Origin: Novosphingobium sp. TH158
GTDB lineage: Bacteria > Pseudomonadota > Alphaproteobacteria > Sphingomonadales > Sphingomonadaceae
Direction: 5' to 3'
Assembly: GCF_002855555.1 (NCBI RefSeq)
Contig: NZ_PKRT01000001.1
Coordinates: 620,001 to 684,000, forward strand
DNA: 64,000 nucleotides
Under the pieces are notes generated by a model that was not told the DNA's origin, did not search any database, and saw only the letters and a list, made by a program, of their open reading frames with translations. Both the position numbers and the translations under genes were made by a program. This document shows positions 34,819 to 44,350 of the stretch, piece by piece; the stretch's first letter is position 1, and every line of letters begins with the position of its first letter.

Positions 34819-34902
34819 TGGTGCCCCTGGCCCGACTCGAACGGGCACGTATTGCTACAAACGATTTTGAGTCGTTCGCGTCTACCATTCCGCCACAGGG
34901 GC
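34819..34902 (-). tRNA. tRNA-Leu (anticodon CAA)
   Basis: 84-nt class II tRNA with long variable arm. Acceptor arms GCCCCTG/CAGGGGC, discriminator A, encoded CCA, D-arm GGCGGAATGGTAGACGC, anticodon stem AACGA/TCGTT around CTCAAAA and T-loop CGTTCGAGTCG. It reads UUG codons. It lies between the amidohydrolase and the inositol-phosphatase-like gene, in the same direction. Confidence 0.95.
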
Positions 34903-34924
34903 ACGGACCTTCGGCGCTCTAGTC

Positions 34925-35740
34925 CTACTTGAGCGCAGCCGCCAGAATTTTGTGCAGGCGGGAATGCAGCGCATCATTGCCGGCAAGAACCTGGGTATCG
35001 CAGATCGGCTGAGAGATGCCGCGGTAATCGGTAACGAAACCGCCAGCCTCGCGCACCAGCAGGCAACCGGCTGCGGTATCCCACGGCTTGAGGCCGCTTT
35101 CCCAGAAGCCATCATAACGGCCGGCGGCAACCCACGCGAGATCGAGCGAGGCAGCGCCGAAACGGCGGATCCCGGCAACCTGCGGCGCAAAGGCGCCGTA
35201 GATCTTCATCCATTCACCCGGATTGCCGGCACCGGCAAACGGAATGCCGGTGGCGATCAGGCTCTCGTCCAGGTGGCGGCGCGCCGAAACGCGCAGGCGC
35301 GCATCGTGCAGCCATGCCCCGCGGGACTTTTCCGCCCAGAAGCTCTGGTCGGTGATCGGCTGGTAGATCAGCGCTGCCGTGACATCGCCCCAACCCCGCC
35401 CGTCAAGCCGCGGCTCCTGTACGGCGATCGAGATCGCGAAGTGCGGAATGCCATGAAGGAAGTTGCTGGTGCCATCCAGCGGATCGACGATGAAGCGCGG
35501 CTTGTCGGCATCGCCTTCGACCGTTCCAGCTTCTTCGAACTCGAAGCCCCAGCCCGGCCGAGCTGCGCGCAGCTCGTCCCAGATGATGCGTTCGGCAGCC
35601 TGATCGGCCTTCGAGACGAAGTCCGCCGGGCCCTTACGGCTCACCTGCAGGTGCTCCACCTCGCCAAAGTCGCGGCGCAGGCGGTTGCCCGCCTTGCGGG
35701 CCGCTTTTTCCATTACGCGGATGAGGCCGGGTATTGCCAT
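34925..35740 (-). CDS. Inositol-monophosphatase family protein
   Basis: A 271-aa Mg2+-dependent phosphatase of the IMPase/SuhB family. Metal ligands are visible in FEFEEAG (the GEE site, with Phe in place of Gly), IVDPLDGTSNFLHG and GLKPWDTAAGCLLVREAGG. The size and motif order fit SuhB. Substrates in bacteria include myo-inositol-1-phosphate and related sugar phosphates; SuhB also binds RNA polymerase/NusG in enterobacteria. It starts 7 nt after the efp stop codon, so the two are cotranscribed. Confidence 0.92.
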   Translation of the reverse strand: MAIPGLIRVMEKAARKAGNRLRRDFGEVEHLQVSRKGPADFVSKADQAAERIIWDELRAARPGWGFEFEEAGTVEGDADKPRFIVDPLDGTSNFLHGIPHFAISIAVQEPRLDGRGWGDVTAALIYQPITDQSFWAEKSRGAWLHDARLRVSARRHLDESLIATGIPFAGAGNPGEWMKIYGAFAPQVAGIRRFGAASLDLAWVAAGRYDGFWESGLKPWDTAAGCLLVREAGGFVTDYRGISQPICDTQVLAGNDALHSRLHKILAAALK

Positions 35741-35747
35741 GACCGGA

Positions 35748-36314
35748 TCAGTTCGCCTTGCCGACGTATTCGCGATCGTAAACGTTCACGACGATGCGCG
35801 TACCGCTTTCGATGTGCGGCGGCACCATCACGCGTACGCCGTTGTCGAGGATCGCGGGCTTGTAGCTGGAAGAAGCGGTCTGCCCCTTCACCACGGCGTC
35901 AGCCTCGACAATCGTGGCCTCGACCTGTTCGGGCAGCTGCACCGAGATCGGACGCTCGTCGTACATTTCGAGCAGGACGGTCATGCCGTCCTGGAGGAAG
36001 GCTGCGGCCTCGCCCAGCAGGTCCGCCGGCAGGTTGATCTGTTCGTAGGTTTCCACGTCCATGAACACCAGGTCATCGCCCTCGGCGTAGAGATACTGGA
36101 AGTCCTTGGTATCGAGGCGCACGCGCTCGACCGTGTCGGCGCTGCGGAAGCGGACGTTGGTCTTGCGGCCGTCGATGAGGTTCTTCATCTCGACCTGCAT
36201 GAAGGCGCCGCCCTTGCCCGGCTGGGTGTGCTGCGTCTTGGCAACCTTCCAGATGCCCTTTTCGTATTCAAGGATGTTGCCGGGACGGATGTCCACGCCG
36301 CTGATCTTCGCCAT
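35748..36314 (-). CDS. efp: Translation elongation factor P
   Basis: EF-P (188 aa) rescues ribosomes stalled at proline stretches. The domain I loop TQPGKGGAF carries Lys34 at its tip, the residue that is beta-lysylated by EpmA in enterobacteria. Domains II and III are complete ([14 protein letters not shown]; signature [26 protein letters not shown] in parts). ATG 36314 was chosen over the upstream ATG (36329). No modification gene is in the window. Confidence 0.97.
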   Translation of the reverse strand: MAKISGVDIRPGNILEYEKGIWKVAKTQHTQPGKGGAFMQVEMKNLIDGRKTNVRFRSADTVERVRLDTKDFQYLYAEGDDLVFMDVETYEQINLPADLLGEAAAFLQDGMTVLLEMYDERPISVQLPEQVEATIVEADAVVKGQTASSSYKPAILDNGVRVMVPPHIESGTRIVVNVYDREYVGKAN

Positions 36315-36469
36315 GGGAGATGCCTTCAAGGATGAGAAAGAGCCCGATCTTCGGGCAAGGCCGCGCCCTTAGCCGCTGCGCGGCGAAACGGCAACACTTT
36401 CGCGCCGGTTTCGGAAGCTGGCCAACTTGTTCATCGGCTGCTAATCGCGCCGTGAACAAGGAATTACGC

Positions 36470-36832
36470 ATGAAACGCGCGCTGGCAGCTCTTTCAATCG
36501 CCTTTGCCGGACCTGCCATGGCCGCCCCGGGCGGGCCCATCGGCATCCTCGTGCCGGGCACCTACGCTTGCGAACTGCCTGGCGATGCGACCGGCCCGGT
36601 CGGCATCCGCGCGCCGGAACATGATTTCACGATCACCAATGCATCGAGCTATTCCACGGCAAAGGGTGCGGGCACTTACCTGCTGACGGGCGACAAGGTC
36701 CAGATGACGTCGGGTCCGCAAAAGGGACTTTCCTATCGCCGGCAATCGGGCGGGTTCCTGCGCCGCCTGAATGCGGACGGCAGCGATTCGACGCTGCGTT
36801 GCATCCTGGGCGTGGCCAACAACCAGCGCTGA
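36470..36832 (+). CDS. Small exported protein of unknown function
   Basis: A 120-aa protein with a cleavable signal peptide (MKRALAALSIAFAGPAMA) and a mature domain of about 100 residues rich in Gly, Ser and Thr, with two Cys (TYACELP and LRCILG) that could form a disulfide. The first ATG with a signal peptide is at 36470; the open frame upstream is not protein-like. It is divergent from efp and converges with the OPT transporter gene, whose stop lies 10 bp away. Similar short periplasmic proteins are common in sphingomonads. Confidence 0.6.
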   Translation: MKRALAALSIAFAGPAMAAPGGPIGILVPGTYACELPGDATGPVGIRAPEHDFTITNASSYSTAKGAGTYLLTGDKVQMTSGPQKGLSYRRQSGGFLRRLNADGSDSTLRCILGVANNQR

Positions 36833-36842
36833 AAAGCCCCGC

Positions 36843-38762
36843 TCAGTCGTTAAGTGCGCGGCGCCTCGTCCGGGCATAAGCGCCGGCAAGCAGGGCCACC
36901 ACGGCGGCTATCCCAATCCATTCCGCGATTGGCGCAAAACCCTCGCCAACGATGGCCAGCCTGGCCGGATCACCCACCGCGCCGACAGCCCCGGCGAAGG
37001 CCAGCCCGAACAGGCTGTCTCCAACGACAAGCCCCGTTGCCAGCAACACGCCGAGCCGCTCGGTGAACTCCGGTCGCGCCGTTCCGGCCGCCATGCGGTT
37101 CCAGAAATGGCCGATGACCGTGCCGATCACTGTCGGCAGAACCAGCGTAACCGGCAGGTAGATGCCCATTCCCACCGCCAGAGGCGGCAGCTTGCCCCGC
37201 CCGCTCGCGCGCAGAACTTCGTCGACGATCACCACGATCACCCCGATCCCGGCGCCTAGTGCGACAAGGTCCCATCGCAGCGTGCCACCCAGTACGCCCT
37301 GCGCGATTGCCGCAAAGAGCGAGGCTTGCGGGGCCGCCAGCGCGTTTGGCCCGGCACCGGGTGCGCCGGCAAAGCCGAAGCTGTTCGCCAGCAGTTGCAG
37401 CACCGGCGGCAGGACCAGCGATCCGGCGACCACGCCGATGATCAGTGCCGCCTGCTGTTTCCACGGCGTCGAGCCGACAAGCTGGCCGGTCTTGAGATCC
37501 TGCAGGTTGTCATTCGCCACGATGGCGATGCCGAATACGAAGGAGACGAGGAACAGCGCGAAAGCGATCAGCGGTGCCCTGTCACCCTCGACGCTGCCGA
37601 ACATGGCCGCAATCAGGACCGACACGATCAGGACGGCAAGGATGCCGACACCGGAAACCGGGCTGTTCGACGTGCCGACCAGACCGGCCATGTACCCGGT
37701 CACCACTGCCGTAAACACGCCGACAACGATGATGAAGACCAGGGCGAGGAGCAGCACCGGCAGGATCGCATCGGCAAGCGGACCGCCCTGCACGAAGCGC
37801 CAGACAAGGTAGAGGATCGGCCCGAACATGGCCGCGCTGATGCCAAGCACCCAGCCACCGGGAAGGTCGCGCTCGGTCAATGCGATCGCCTCGCCTCCAC
37901 GTCGGGCCCGCGCGGTTGCGGCAATGCCGCCAAGCCCGCGCAGCATCGCGCCCGATATGCGCACAAGCGCCCAGAGCGCCGCAACCGCCATGGCTCCCGC
38001 GCCGATCATGCGCACCTGCTCACCCAGCACGGTCGCGGCGACCTCTTCGGCTTCGCCGGGCACGCCCGCGCTCAGCCAGGGCAGCAGGATCAGCTTGCCG
38101 GTGACCAGTCCGGTGAGCATGGCAATACCGGTCGCCAGCCCGATCAGGTGGCCGATCGCAACAAGGCCCAGCGAGAGCGAGGCGCCCAGCGTGCCGTATC
38201 CTGCGCCCAGCTTGAACACCTTGCTGACCTCCCCCGCCGCAAGGCGCAGGGTGCTCAGCAGCCCGAAGCCGGCACCGGCAAGCGCGCCAAGGACGATCGT
38301 GCGCAGTCCCGCCCGGTTCTCGCCCGCACCCGCGGCATCGGCCATGCCGACGCGCAGGATCTCCGCCCCGGCAACCCCTTCCGGATAGGGCAGGTCCGAA
38401 TCCACCACCAGTGCGCGGCGCATCGGAACTGACAGCATGACACCAAGGATGCCGCCGGTGGCGCAGACCAGCATCGTCTCCCAATAGGGGATCTCGCTCC
38501 ACCAGCCGACGATGACGAAGCCGGGAAGGACGAAGACCATGGTTGCCACTGCCCCGGCTGCGCTGCCGATGGTCTGGACGATGTTGTTCTCGACAATCGT
38601 TGCGCCGCCAAGCGTTCGCAGCAGGGCCATAGAGACGACGGCAGCAGGGATCGCGGTGGAAAAGGTCAGCCCGACACGCAGCCCGAAATAGACGTTCGCA
38701 GCAGTGAACACGAAAGTCAGCGCCACGCCGAGCAGGACGCTCCGGACGGTCAGTTCACGCAT
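36843..38762 (-). CDS. OPT-family oligopeptide/metal-chelate transporter
   Basis: A 639-aa polytopic protein with about 16 hydrophobic helices. The N-terminal MRELTVRSVLLGVALTFVFTAANVYFGLRVG, the loop VDSDLPYPEGVAGAEILRVG (the PYPEG motif), and the C-terminal GMGIYLPVTLVLPTVIG segment are typical of the bacterial OPT superfamily. Members import oligopeptides or metal-siderophore complexes with protons. Substrate is unknown. No peptidase or siderophore gene is adjacent. Confidence 0.93.
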   Translation of the reverse strand: MRELTVRSVLLGVALTFVFTAANVYFGLRVGLTFSTAIPAAVVSMALLRTLGGATIVENNIVQTIGSAAGAVATMVFVLPGFVIVGWWSEIPYWETMLVCATGGILGVMLSVPMRRALVVDSDLPYPEGVAGAEILRVGMADAAGAGENRAGLRTIVLGALAGAGFGLLSTLRLAAGEVSKVFKLGAGYGTLGASLSLGLVAIGHLIGLATGIAMLTGLVTGKLILLPWLSAGVPGEAEEVAATVLGEQVRMIGAGAMAVAALWALVRISGAMLRGLGGIAATARARRGGEAIALTERDLPGGWVLGISAAMFGPILYLVWRFVQGGPLADAILPVLLLALVFIIVVGVFTAVVTGYMAGLVGTSNSPVSGVGILAVLIVSVLIAAMFGSVEGDRAPLIAFALFLVSFVFGIAIVANDNLQDLKTGQLVGSTPWKQQAALIIGVVAGSLVLPPVLQLLANSFGFAGAPGAGPNALAAPQASLFAAIAQGVLGGTLRWDLVALGAGIGVIVVIVDEVLRASGRGKLPPLAVGMGIYLPVTLVLPTVIGTVIGHFWNRMAAGTARPEFTERLGVLLATGLVVGDSLFGLAFAGAVGAVGDPARLAIVGEGFAPIAEWIGIAAVVALLAGAYARTRRRALND

Positions 38763-38822
38763 ATCGGCATCCCCTTATCCGCAGGACAGGGTGATGACAC
38801 CGACCATGCCCGCTTTCAAGCG

Positions 38823-39980
38823 TCAGGCCACGAAGTCCACCCTTGTCCCCGGCCCAACCATCTGGGCCAGGCGGGCAGCGTCCCAGTTGGTCAGGCGAAC
38901 GCAGCCGTGGCTCTCGGCCCTGCCAATGCTCCGCGGCTCGGGCGTGCCATGAATGCCGTAATGCGGCTTGGAGAGGTCGATCCAGACGATGCCGACCGGA
39001 CTGTTCGGCCCCGGCGGCAGCATGGCCTTTTCATCGCCGGGGCTGGCATCCCAGAACAGGTCGGGATTGTAGTGGAACTTGGGGTTTCGGGCGATCCCGT
39101 TGACCTTCCACTGGCCCAGCGGCAGCGGATCATGGCGCGATCCGGTGGTCACAGTGAAGGCGGCAACGAGCTGCCCGCCGGCATCGAACGCCTTGAGTGT
39201 CCCCTTCGCCTTGCTGACGATCACCCGCTCGACGCGCGGCTGGGTTGAGCCAATGCCAAGCATGACCAGGCTCAGCAGCCAGCCGGCATCATCCACGGAT
39301 GCCGGATCGACCCTGTCGTTGCCGATGTTCGGCACGCGGATCTGCTGGCCCGCCCTGAAATGCGCCGTGGCTTCTCCACTGGGGCTCTGCGAAGCCGCAG
39401 GCGCCGGCTTGGCGGAGGCGATAGCGGCCTCGGCCTCTGGCGACCCGGCCGGAAAGCCGCCCGGATTGAGGGTGACCAGCGTTTCGACCGAGGTGTGAAA
39501 GCGCTCGGCCAGCTTCTCGTCGAGCGAGGCATAGCCAAGGGCTGGCATCGCGGCCTGGTCCGCCGGATCGTCCGGCACTTCGGCAAAGGGACCGCGGGCG
39601 AAGTCTTCCGGGATGGTGACCACGCGGGTCGCGGGTATCACCTGCCATCGCCCCAGCACCTCCCAGGTCGCGGGATCGAAGGTGCCAGTCACCGGCAGTC
39701 CGTTTGCCTCCTGGAATCCGGCGAGGGCATTGCGGGTAGAGAGGCCTTCCTTGCCGTCGATCACGCCCGGAGAAAACCCCAGCCGGTCGAGGACGACCTG
39801 CGCCTGCATCAGCGGGCGCGCCTGGCTATCCGGGAAGGCATCCGGCGTGCCGTCCCGCGAGGCGAGCGGATCGACTGTCGGCGAGGCGCTCGCCCCGGTG
39901 CTGCTGCGGCTGGCGGGATCGGAATCGGGCTGGTTGCAGGCTGAAAGGAAAAGGACGACCGGCAGGACAAGGCGACGCAT
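38823..39980 (-). CDS. L,D-transpeptidase (YkuD) lipoprotein with peptidoglycan-binding domain
   Basis: A 385-aa envelope protein. Signal peptide ends in lipobox LSAC (residues 12-15), followed by a Ser/Thr linker, a PG-binding-1 domain (VVLDRLGFSPGVIDGKEGLSTRNALAGFQEANGLPV) and a C-terminal YkuD catalytic domain with YGIHGTPEPRSIGRAESHGCVRLTN, containing the His and the SHGC nucleophile. It forms 3-3 cross-links in peptidoglycan or attaches proteins to it. ATG 39980 is chosen over ATG 39992 because it directly precedes the basic n-region. Confidence 0.93.
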   Translation of the reverse strand: MRRLVLPVVLFLSACNQPDSDPASRSSTGASASPTVDPLASRDGTPDAFPDSQARPLMQAQVVLDRLGFSPGVIDGKEGLSTRNALAGFQEANGLPVTGTFDPATWEVLGRWQVIPATRVVTIPEDFARGPFAEVPDDPADQAAMPALGYASLDEKLAERFHTSVETLVTLNPGGFPAGSPEAEAAIASAKPAPAASQSPSGEATAHFRAGQQIRVPNIGNDRVDPASVDDAGWLLSLVMLGIGSTQPRVERVIVSKAKGTLKAFDAGGQLVAAFTVTTGSRHDPLPLGQWKVNGIARNPKFHYNPDLFWDASPGDEKAMLPPGPNSPVGIVWIDLSKPHYGIHGTPEPRSIGRAESHGCVRLTNWDAARLAQMVGPGTRVDFVA

Positions 39981-40049
39981 GGCAACTCCCACAAGGCGCG
40001 AAAGCGCCGCTGCGGAAGCGAGAACCGGCGATGCAGGGAATGGGTCCGC

Positions 40050-40685
40050 TCAGTTCGCCGCAAAGGCCTGCAAGAAGGCTTGCACCGCCACTGCCTCGTC
40101 ACCCGACCAGACGGCACCGGAAACGGCGATGAAATCCGCGCCCGCAAACACGATCGGCCGGCAGTTTTCCGGCGTGATCCCGCCAATGGCAACACAAGGC
40201 AGTTCGAAAAGCTCCTGCCACCAGGTCAGGGTTTCGAGGTCGGCTCGGTGTTCCACCTGCTTGGTCGTCGTCGGATAGAAGGCGCCGAAGGCCACGTAAT
40301 CGGCTCCGGCCTCGCCCGCTTCCATGGCCAGGTGGCGGCTGTTGTGGCAGGTAACGCCGATCTGCGCCTCGCGGCCAAGGCGTTCGCGCGCGTCGCGTAC
40401 GTCCCCGTCGCCCTGCCCGAGATGGACGCCATCGGCCCCGATGCGCTTGGCAAGGCTGATCGAATCATTGACGATGAATGCCACATCGCGGTCCGCGCAG
40501 ATGCGCTGAAGCGGATCCGCAAGGCGGGCGGCCTCATGCTCGTCAATGCCCTTGACCCGGAACTGGAAGGCAGCGACCGGCCCGGCATCAAGCGCACGGC
40601 CAAGGCGATCGGGAAACCCGCCCCCGACATCGAGTGGCGAGATCAGGTAAAGCTGGGTCGGTGCGCGATCGGTCTGGTCAGTCAT
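40050..40685 (-). CDS. thiE: Thiamine-phosphate synthase family protein
   Basis: A 211-aa TIM-barrel protein. Recognised strands are FQFRVKG, DVAFIVNDSISLAKRIGADGVHLGQGDGDV, VTCHNSRHLAMEAGEAGADYVAFGAFYPT and ELPCVAIGGITPENC. ThiE joins HMP-PP and thiazole phosphate to thiamine phosphate. The gene stands alone; no TPP riboswitch is visible in the 66 bp upstream. Because the classical diphosphate-binding R in Q(L/Y)R is replaced by FQFR, strict ThiE function versus a TenI-like protein should be left open. Confidence 0.85.
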   Translation of the reverse strand: MTDQTDRAPTQLYLISPLDVGGGFPDRLGRALDAGPVAAFQFRVKGIDEHEAARLADPLQRICADRDVAFIVNDSISLAKRIGADGVHLGQGDGDVRDARERLGREAQIGVTCHNSRHLAMEAGEAGADYVAFGAFYPTTTKQVEHRADLETLTWWQELFELPCVAIGGITPENCRPIVFAGADFIAVSGAVWSGDEAVAVQAFLQAFAAN

Positions 40686-40751
40686 CCGGGGCTCTATAGC
40701 CGTTTGGTCGCGTTCTGGAACAGTTCATCGGCAAGCGAGCACACTGCGGCA

Positions 40752-41144
40752 ATGAAACGGCTGTTCCCCCTCGCCGCGATCAGCCTCGCACTCGCTGCTC
40801 CTGCGGCAGCCGGTCAGCGGTCGAGCCTCTACATCGCCATGCACAGGTCTGCGATAGTGGAAGGCCTGCGCATTATGCCGATCAAGGTGACTGCGGACAG
40901 CCGGTGCCCCATCAATGCACGTTGCATCTGGGCTGGCGAATTGCGCGCGAAGGTGAAGGTTTCGCAAAAGGGGCACCAGCGCACCCTCGAACTAGTCCAG
41001 GGCAAGCCGGCGGACCTTGGCTGGGCGACAGTCGAGCTGGTCGACGCCCTTCCCCAGCCCCGCGCCGGACGCAAGATCGCGCCGCCCTATCGCCTGAAAT
41101 TCAGGGTAGAACGGCGCGACCGCATGATCCCGCAATCGAGGTGA
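40752..41144 (+). CDS. Small exported protein of unknown function
   Basis: A 130-aa protein with an Ala-rich signal peptide (MKRLFPLAAISLALAAPAAA). The mature part has two Cys separated by five residues (SRCPINARCIWAG) within a strand-rich fold. It is divergent from thiE and convergent with the aldolase gene; the stop codons directly abut. I recognise no named family beyond general conservation of the SRCP-x3-RCIWAGE signature in proteobacterial exported proteins. Confidence 0.6.
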   Translation: MKRLFPLAAISLALAAPAAAGQRSSLYIAMHRSAIVEGLRIMPIKVTADSRCPINARCIWAGELRAKVKVSQKGHQRTLELVQGKPADLGWATVELVDALPQPRAGRKIAPPYRLKFRVERRDRMIPQSR

Positions 41145-42032
41145 TCAGATCTTCTGGGTCGATCCCTTGTAGATGTCGTCGATTGCCGAGGCCAGGCTGG
41201 CATCGAATTCGGCATCGCTCATCTGGTGGCGCAGGTCTTCCAGCAGCGCGCGGCTGAAGCTGGCGATGATGCCGCGGTTCTTCGACAGTTCGACGCAAGC
41301 TTCGGGACGGTTGTAACCACCCGAAAGCGCAACGACACGCAGAACCTTGGGATGATCGACAAGCGCGTCGAAAGTGCCCGGGGTGACCGGCAGCGACAGC
41401 TTCAGCATGACCTGCTCGTTCATGCCTTCAAGGTTCTTGAGGATCTCCTCGAGCATGATCGCATCGCATTCAGCGCGGGTTTCGCTCTTGATGTTGATCT
41501 CGGGCTCCAGCATCGGCATCATTCCGTGGCTGAGAACCTGGCGTCCAACTTCGAACTGCTGGGCAACGATATCGGCAATGCCCGAAGCGTTGGCCGAATT
41601 GATCACCGAGCGCTCCTTGGTGCCGTAAACACCCAGGCCCTTCGCCTTGGTCAGCAGGGCATCAAGCTCGGGCATTGCCTTCATCATCTGAACGCCGCGA
41701 TCCTCGTTCTCGAGGCCCTTGTCGATCTTGATGAAAGGCACCACGCCCTTGGCAATCAGCGCGGCGGGGGTCGGCACGCCATCGACCGAGCCGTCCATGG
41801 TGCGCTCGAACAGGATTGCACCGATCACCTTGTCGCCGGTGAAAGCGGCCGAACGGATGATACGGCTGCGCATTTCGTGGATCAGGCCGAACATTTCCTC
41901 TTCGGTGTTCCACGCGCCTTCCTCGATGCCATAGCCCTTGAGCGCCTTCGGGGTCGATCCGCCCGACTGGTCCAGCGCGGCAATGAAGCCGTTGCCGGCG
42001 GCCATCTTGGCGGTCATATCTGCGGTGTTCAT
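41145..42032 (-). CDS. fda: Class I fructose-1,6-bisphosphate aldolase
   Basis: A 295-aa Schiff-base aldolase. The N-terminal LDQSGGSTPKAL, the SINSAN-type strand (RSVINSANASGIAD) and the Schiff-base lysine in VMLKLSLPVTPG (Lys211) are characteristic of the bacterial class I enzyme (Staphylococcus type). It cleaves or forms fructose-1,6-bisphosphate in glycolysis and gluconeogenesis. It lies 76 bp downstream of pgk but behind a strong terminator, so probably has its own promoter. It is convergent with the exported-protein gene. Confidence 0.95.
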   Translation of the reverse strand: MNTADMTAKMAAGNGFIAALDQSGGSTPKALKGYGIEEGAWNTEEEMFGLIHEMRSRIIRSAAFTGDKVIGAILFERTMDGSVDGVPTPAALIAKGVVPFIKIDKGLENEDRGVQMMKAMPELDALLTKAKGLGVYGTKERSVINSANASGIADIVAQQFEVGRQVLSHGMMPMLEPEINIKSETRAECDAIMLEEILKNLEGMNEQVMLKLSLPVTPGTFDALVDHPKVLRVVALSGGYNRPEACVELSKNRGIIASFSRALLEDLRHQMSDAEFDASLASAIDDIYKGSTQKI

Positions 42033-42068
42033 GTTCGCTCCTTGATCGGTTCCATAGCTGCAATAATG

Positions 42069-42105
42069 AAAAGGCCCGGTAGGCTGTTAGCGCTACCAGG
42101 CCTTT
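42069..42105 (-). terminator. Rho-independent terminator after pgk
   Basis: On the minus strand GGCCTGGTAG and CTACCGGGCC pair over 10 bp (one G-U) around a 10-nt loop, with flanking AAA and TTTT extending the stem. It ends in a T-rich stretch (TTTTCATTATT). Located 3 bp past the pgk stop codon. Confidence 0.85.
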
Positions 42106-42108
42106 GGC

Positions 42109-43311
42109 TCAGTCCTTGTGGAGTGCTGCCACTCCCGGCAATTCCTTGCCTTCCATCCATTCGAGGAAGGCACCTCCCGCGGTTGATATGTAACTGAAGT
42201 CGTCGGCCGCTCCCGCATGGTTGAGCGCGGCAACGGTATCGCCGCCGCCGGCAACGGAAACGAGGCTGCCTTCAGCCGTCAGGGCTGCGGCAACCTTTGC
42301 CAGCGACACGGTCGCATGATCGAAAGGCTCGGTCTCGAATGCGCCGAGCGGGCCGTTCCACACCAGCGTGCGGCAGGTCTTCAGCACGTCGGCGAGGGCC
42401 TCAACCGCCTGCGGCCCGACGTCGAGGATCATTTCGTCCGCGGCCACTTCATGCACGGCGCAGGTGCGCAGGCTAGCCGGGTTGGCAGCGAATTCCTTGG
42501 CTACGACCACGTCATAAGGCAGGTGCACTGTGCAGCCCGACTTGTCGGCCGTTTCGAGAATTTCGACGGCGGTGGGCTTGAGATCGTGCTCGCACAGCGA
42601 CTTGCCGACATCGACATCGCTGGCCGCCAGGAAGGTATTGGCCATGCCGCCGCCGATGATCAGGTGATCGACCTGCGTGACGAGGTGCTTAAGCACGTCA
42701 AGCTTCGAGGAGACCTTGGCTCCCCCGACAACGGCTGCAACCGGGCGCTGCGGATTGCCAAGCGCCTTTTCCAGCGCCTCAAGCTCTGCCTGCATCGAAC
42801 GGCCGGCATAGGCCGGCAGCACGTGGGCAAGGCCCTCGGTCGTCGCGTGGGCGCGGTGCGCCGCCGAAAAGGCGTCGTTGACGTAGAAGTCGCCATTCTC
42901 GGCTATGGCCCTGGCGAGTTCGGGATCGTTCTTTTCCTCGCCCTTCCAGAACCGCGTGTTCTCGAGAATGGCGACATCGCCCGGCCGCAGGATGCCGACG
43001 CTCTGCGCGACAACCGGCCCGGCGATCTCCGGAACGAACATCACTTCCTTGCCGATCACAGACTGGACCGCATCGACCACCATGGAGAGCGACTGGGTCG
43101 ATACCCGCTCACCCTTGGGGCGGCCGAAGTGGGCCAGCAGCAGGACCTTCGCACCCTTGGCACAAAGATCCAGGATCGTCGGGGCCGAAGCCCGCACGCG
43201 CGTATCGTCGGTTACCGCCCCGTCCTGCATCGGCAGGTTGAGGTCGACACGAACCAGGGCGACCTTGCCATTGACGTCGCCAAGATCATCGAGCGTGCGG
43301 AACTTCGCCAT
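42109..43311 (-). CDS. pgk: Phosphoglycerate kinase
   Basis: A 400-aa two-domain kinase that makes 3-phosphoglycerate and ATP from 1,3-bisphosphoglycerate. Signature RVDLNLPM, substrate loops [11 protein letters not shown] and [10 protein letters not shown], and nucleotide-binding [14 protein letters not shown] and [11 protein letters not shown] are intact. ATG 43311 fits the conserved N-terminus ([16 protein letters not shown]); upstream codons are excess. It starts 11 nt after gap and ends in a strong terminator. Confidence 0.97.
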   Translation of the reverse strand: MAKFRTLDDLGDVNGKVALVRVDLNLPMQDGAVTDDTRVRASAPTILDLCAKGAKVLLLAHFGRPKGERVSTQSLSMVVDAVQSVIGKEVMFVPEIAGPVVAQSVGILRPGDVAILENTRFWKGEEKNDPELARAIAENGDFYVNDAFSAAHRAHATTEGLAHVLPAYAGRSMQAELEALEKALGNPQRPVAAVVGGAKVSSKLDVLKHLVTQVDHLIIGGGMANTFLAASDVDVGKSLCEHDLKPTAVEILETADKSGCTVHLPYDVVVAKEFAANPASLRTCAVHEVAADEMILDVGPQAVEALADVLKTCRTLVWNGPLGAFETEPFDHATVSLAKVAAALTAEGSLVSVAGGGDTVAALNHAGAADDFSYISTAGGAFLEWMEGKELPGVAALHKD

Positions 43312-43322
43312 CGTTTGCGTCC

Positions 43323-44330
43323 TTACAGCAGCTTGCCCATCGCACCGGCCGTATCGACCATGCGGTTCGAGAAGCCCCATTCGTTGTCGTACCACGAAAG
43401 GACGCGCACCAGCTTGCCGTCGATCACAGCCGTTTCGAGGCTGTCGATGGTCGAGCTGTTCGGGCAGTGGTTGTAGTCGATCGAAACCAGCGGCTCGTCC
43501 GAATAGCCGAGCACGCCCTTGAGCGGACCCTCGGCAGCGGCCTTGAGCAGCGCGTTGACTTCTTCCTTCGTCGTGTCGCGCTTCGGCTGGAAGGTCAGGT
43601 CGACGACCGAAACGTTCGGGGTCGGCACGCGGATGGCCGAACCATCCAGCTTGCCCTTCAGTTCGGGCAGCACTTCACCCACGGCGCGGGCGGCGCCGGT
43701 GGTGGTCGGGATCATCGACATGGCCGCAGCACGGGCGCGGCGCGGATCTTCGTGGATCTGGTCGAGGATCTTCTGGTCATTGGTATAGGCGTGGACCGTG
43801 GTCATCAGGCCGCGCTCGATACCGATCGCGTCGTTCAGCACCTTGGCGAAGGGCGCAAGGCAGTTGGTGGTGCACGAAGCGTTCGACACGATGATGTGGC
43901 CGGCTTCCAGCTTGTCATGGTTGACGCCGTAAACGACGGTCAGGTCCACGTTCTTGCCCGGAGCCGAGATCAGCACCTTCTTGGCACCGGCGGCCAGGTG
44001 CTTTTCGCACGAAGCGCGATCGGTGAAGAAGCCCGTGCATTCCAGCGCGATGTCAACGCCATTGGCGGCATGCGGCAGGTTGGCGGGGTCACGCTCGGCA
44101 GTGACGTGGATGCGCTTGCCGTTGATGATCAGGTCATTGCCATCGACTTCCACCGTACCAGAGAAAGCGCCGTGAACGCTGTCGCGCTGGAACAGCATGG
44201 CATTGGCCTGGGCCGAAGCCAGATCGTTGATCGAAACCAGCTCGAGGTCATGGTCATTCCGCTCGAGAATGGCGCGGGCGACATTGCGCCCGATACGTCC
44301 GAAACCGTTGATCGCAACCTTGATCGCCAT
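43323..44330 (-). CDS. gap: Glyceraldehyde-3-phosphate dehydrogenase, type I
   Basis: A 335-aa phosphorylating GAPDH. NAD-binding N-terminus [16 protein letters not shown], Asp in SINDLA (NAD preference), catalytic Cys153 in [12 protein letters not shown] and the substrate-binding [15 protein letters not shown] and [12 protein letters not shown] segments are all present. Middle gene of the tkt-gap-pgk operon (20 nt from tkt, 11 nt to pgk), the arrangement common in alphaproteobacteria (epd/gap-pgk with tkt). Confidence 0.97.
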   Translation of the reverse strand: MAIKVAINGFGRIGRNVARAILERNDHDLELVSINDLASAQANAMLFQRDSVHGAFSGTVEVDGNDLIINGKRIHVTAERDPANLPHAANGVDIALECTGFFTDRASCEKHLAAGAKKVLISAPGKNVDLTVVYGVNHDKLEAGHIIVSNASCTTNCLAPFAKVLNDAIGIERGLMTTVHAYTNDQKILDQIHEDPRRARAAAMSMIPTTTGAARAVGEVLPELKGKLDGSAIRVPTPNVSVVDLTFQPKRDTTKEEVNALLKAAAEGPLKGVLGYSDEPLVSIDYNHCPNSSTIDSLETAVIDGKLVRVLSWYDNEWGFSNRMVDTAGAMGKLL

Positions 44331-44350
44331 GTGATGAACTCCTGCTTGTG

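Noticed and set aside
40686..40751. TPP riboswitch before thiE
   Set aside because: The upstream gap is only 66 bp and has none of the conserved TPP-aptamer segments.
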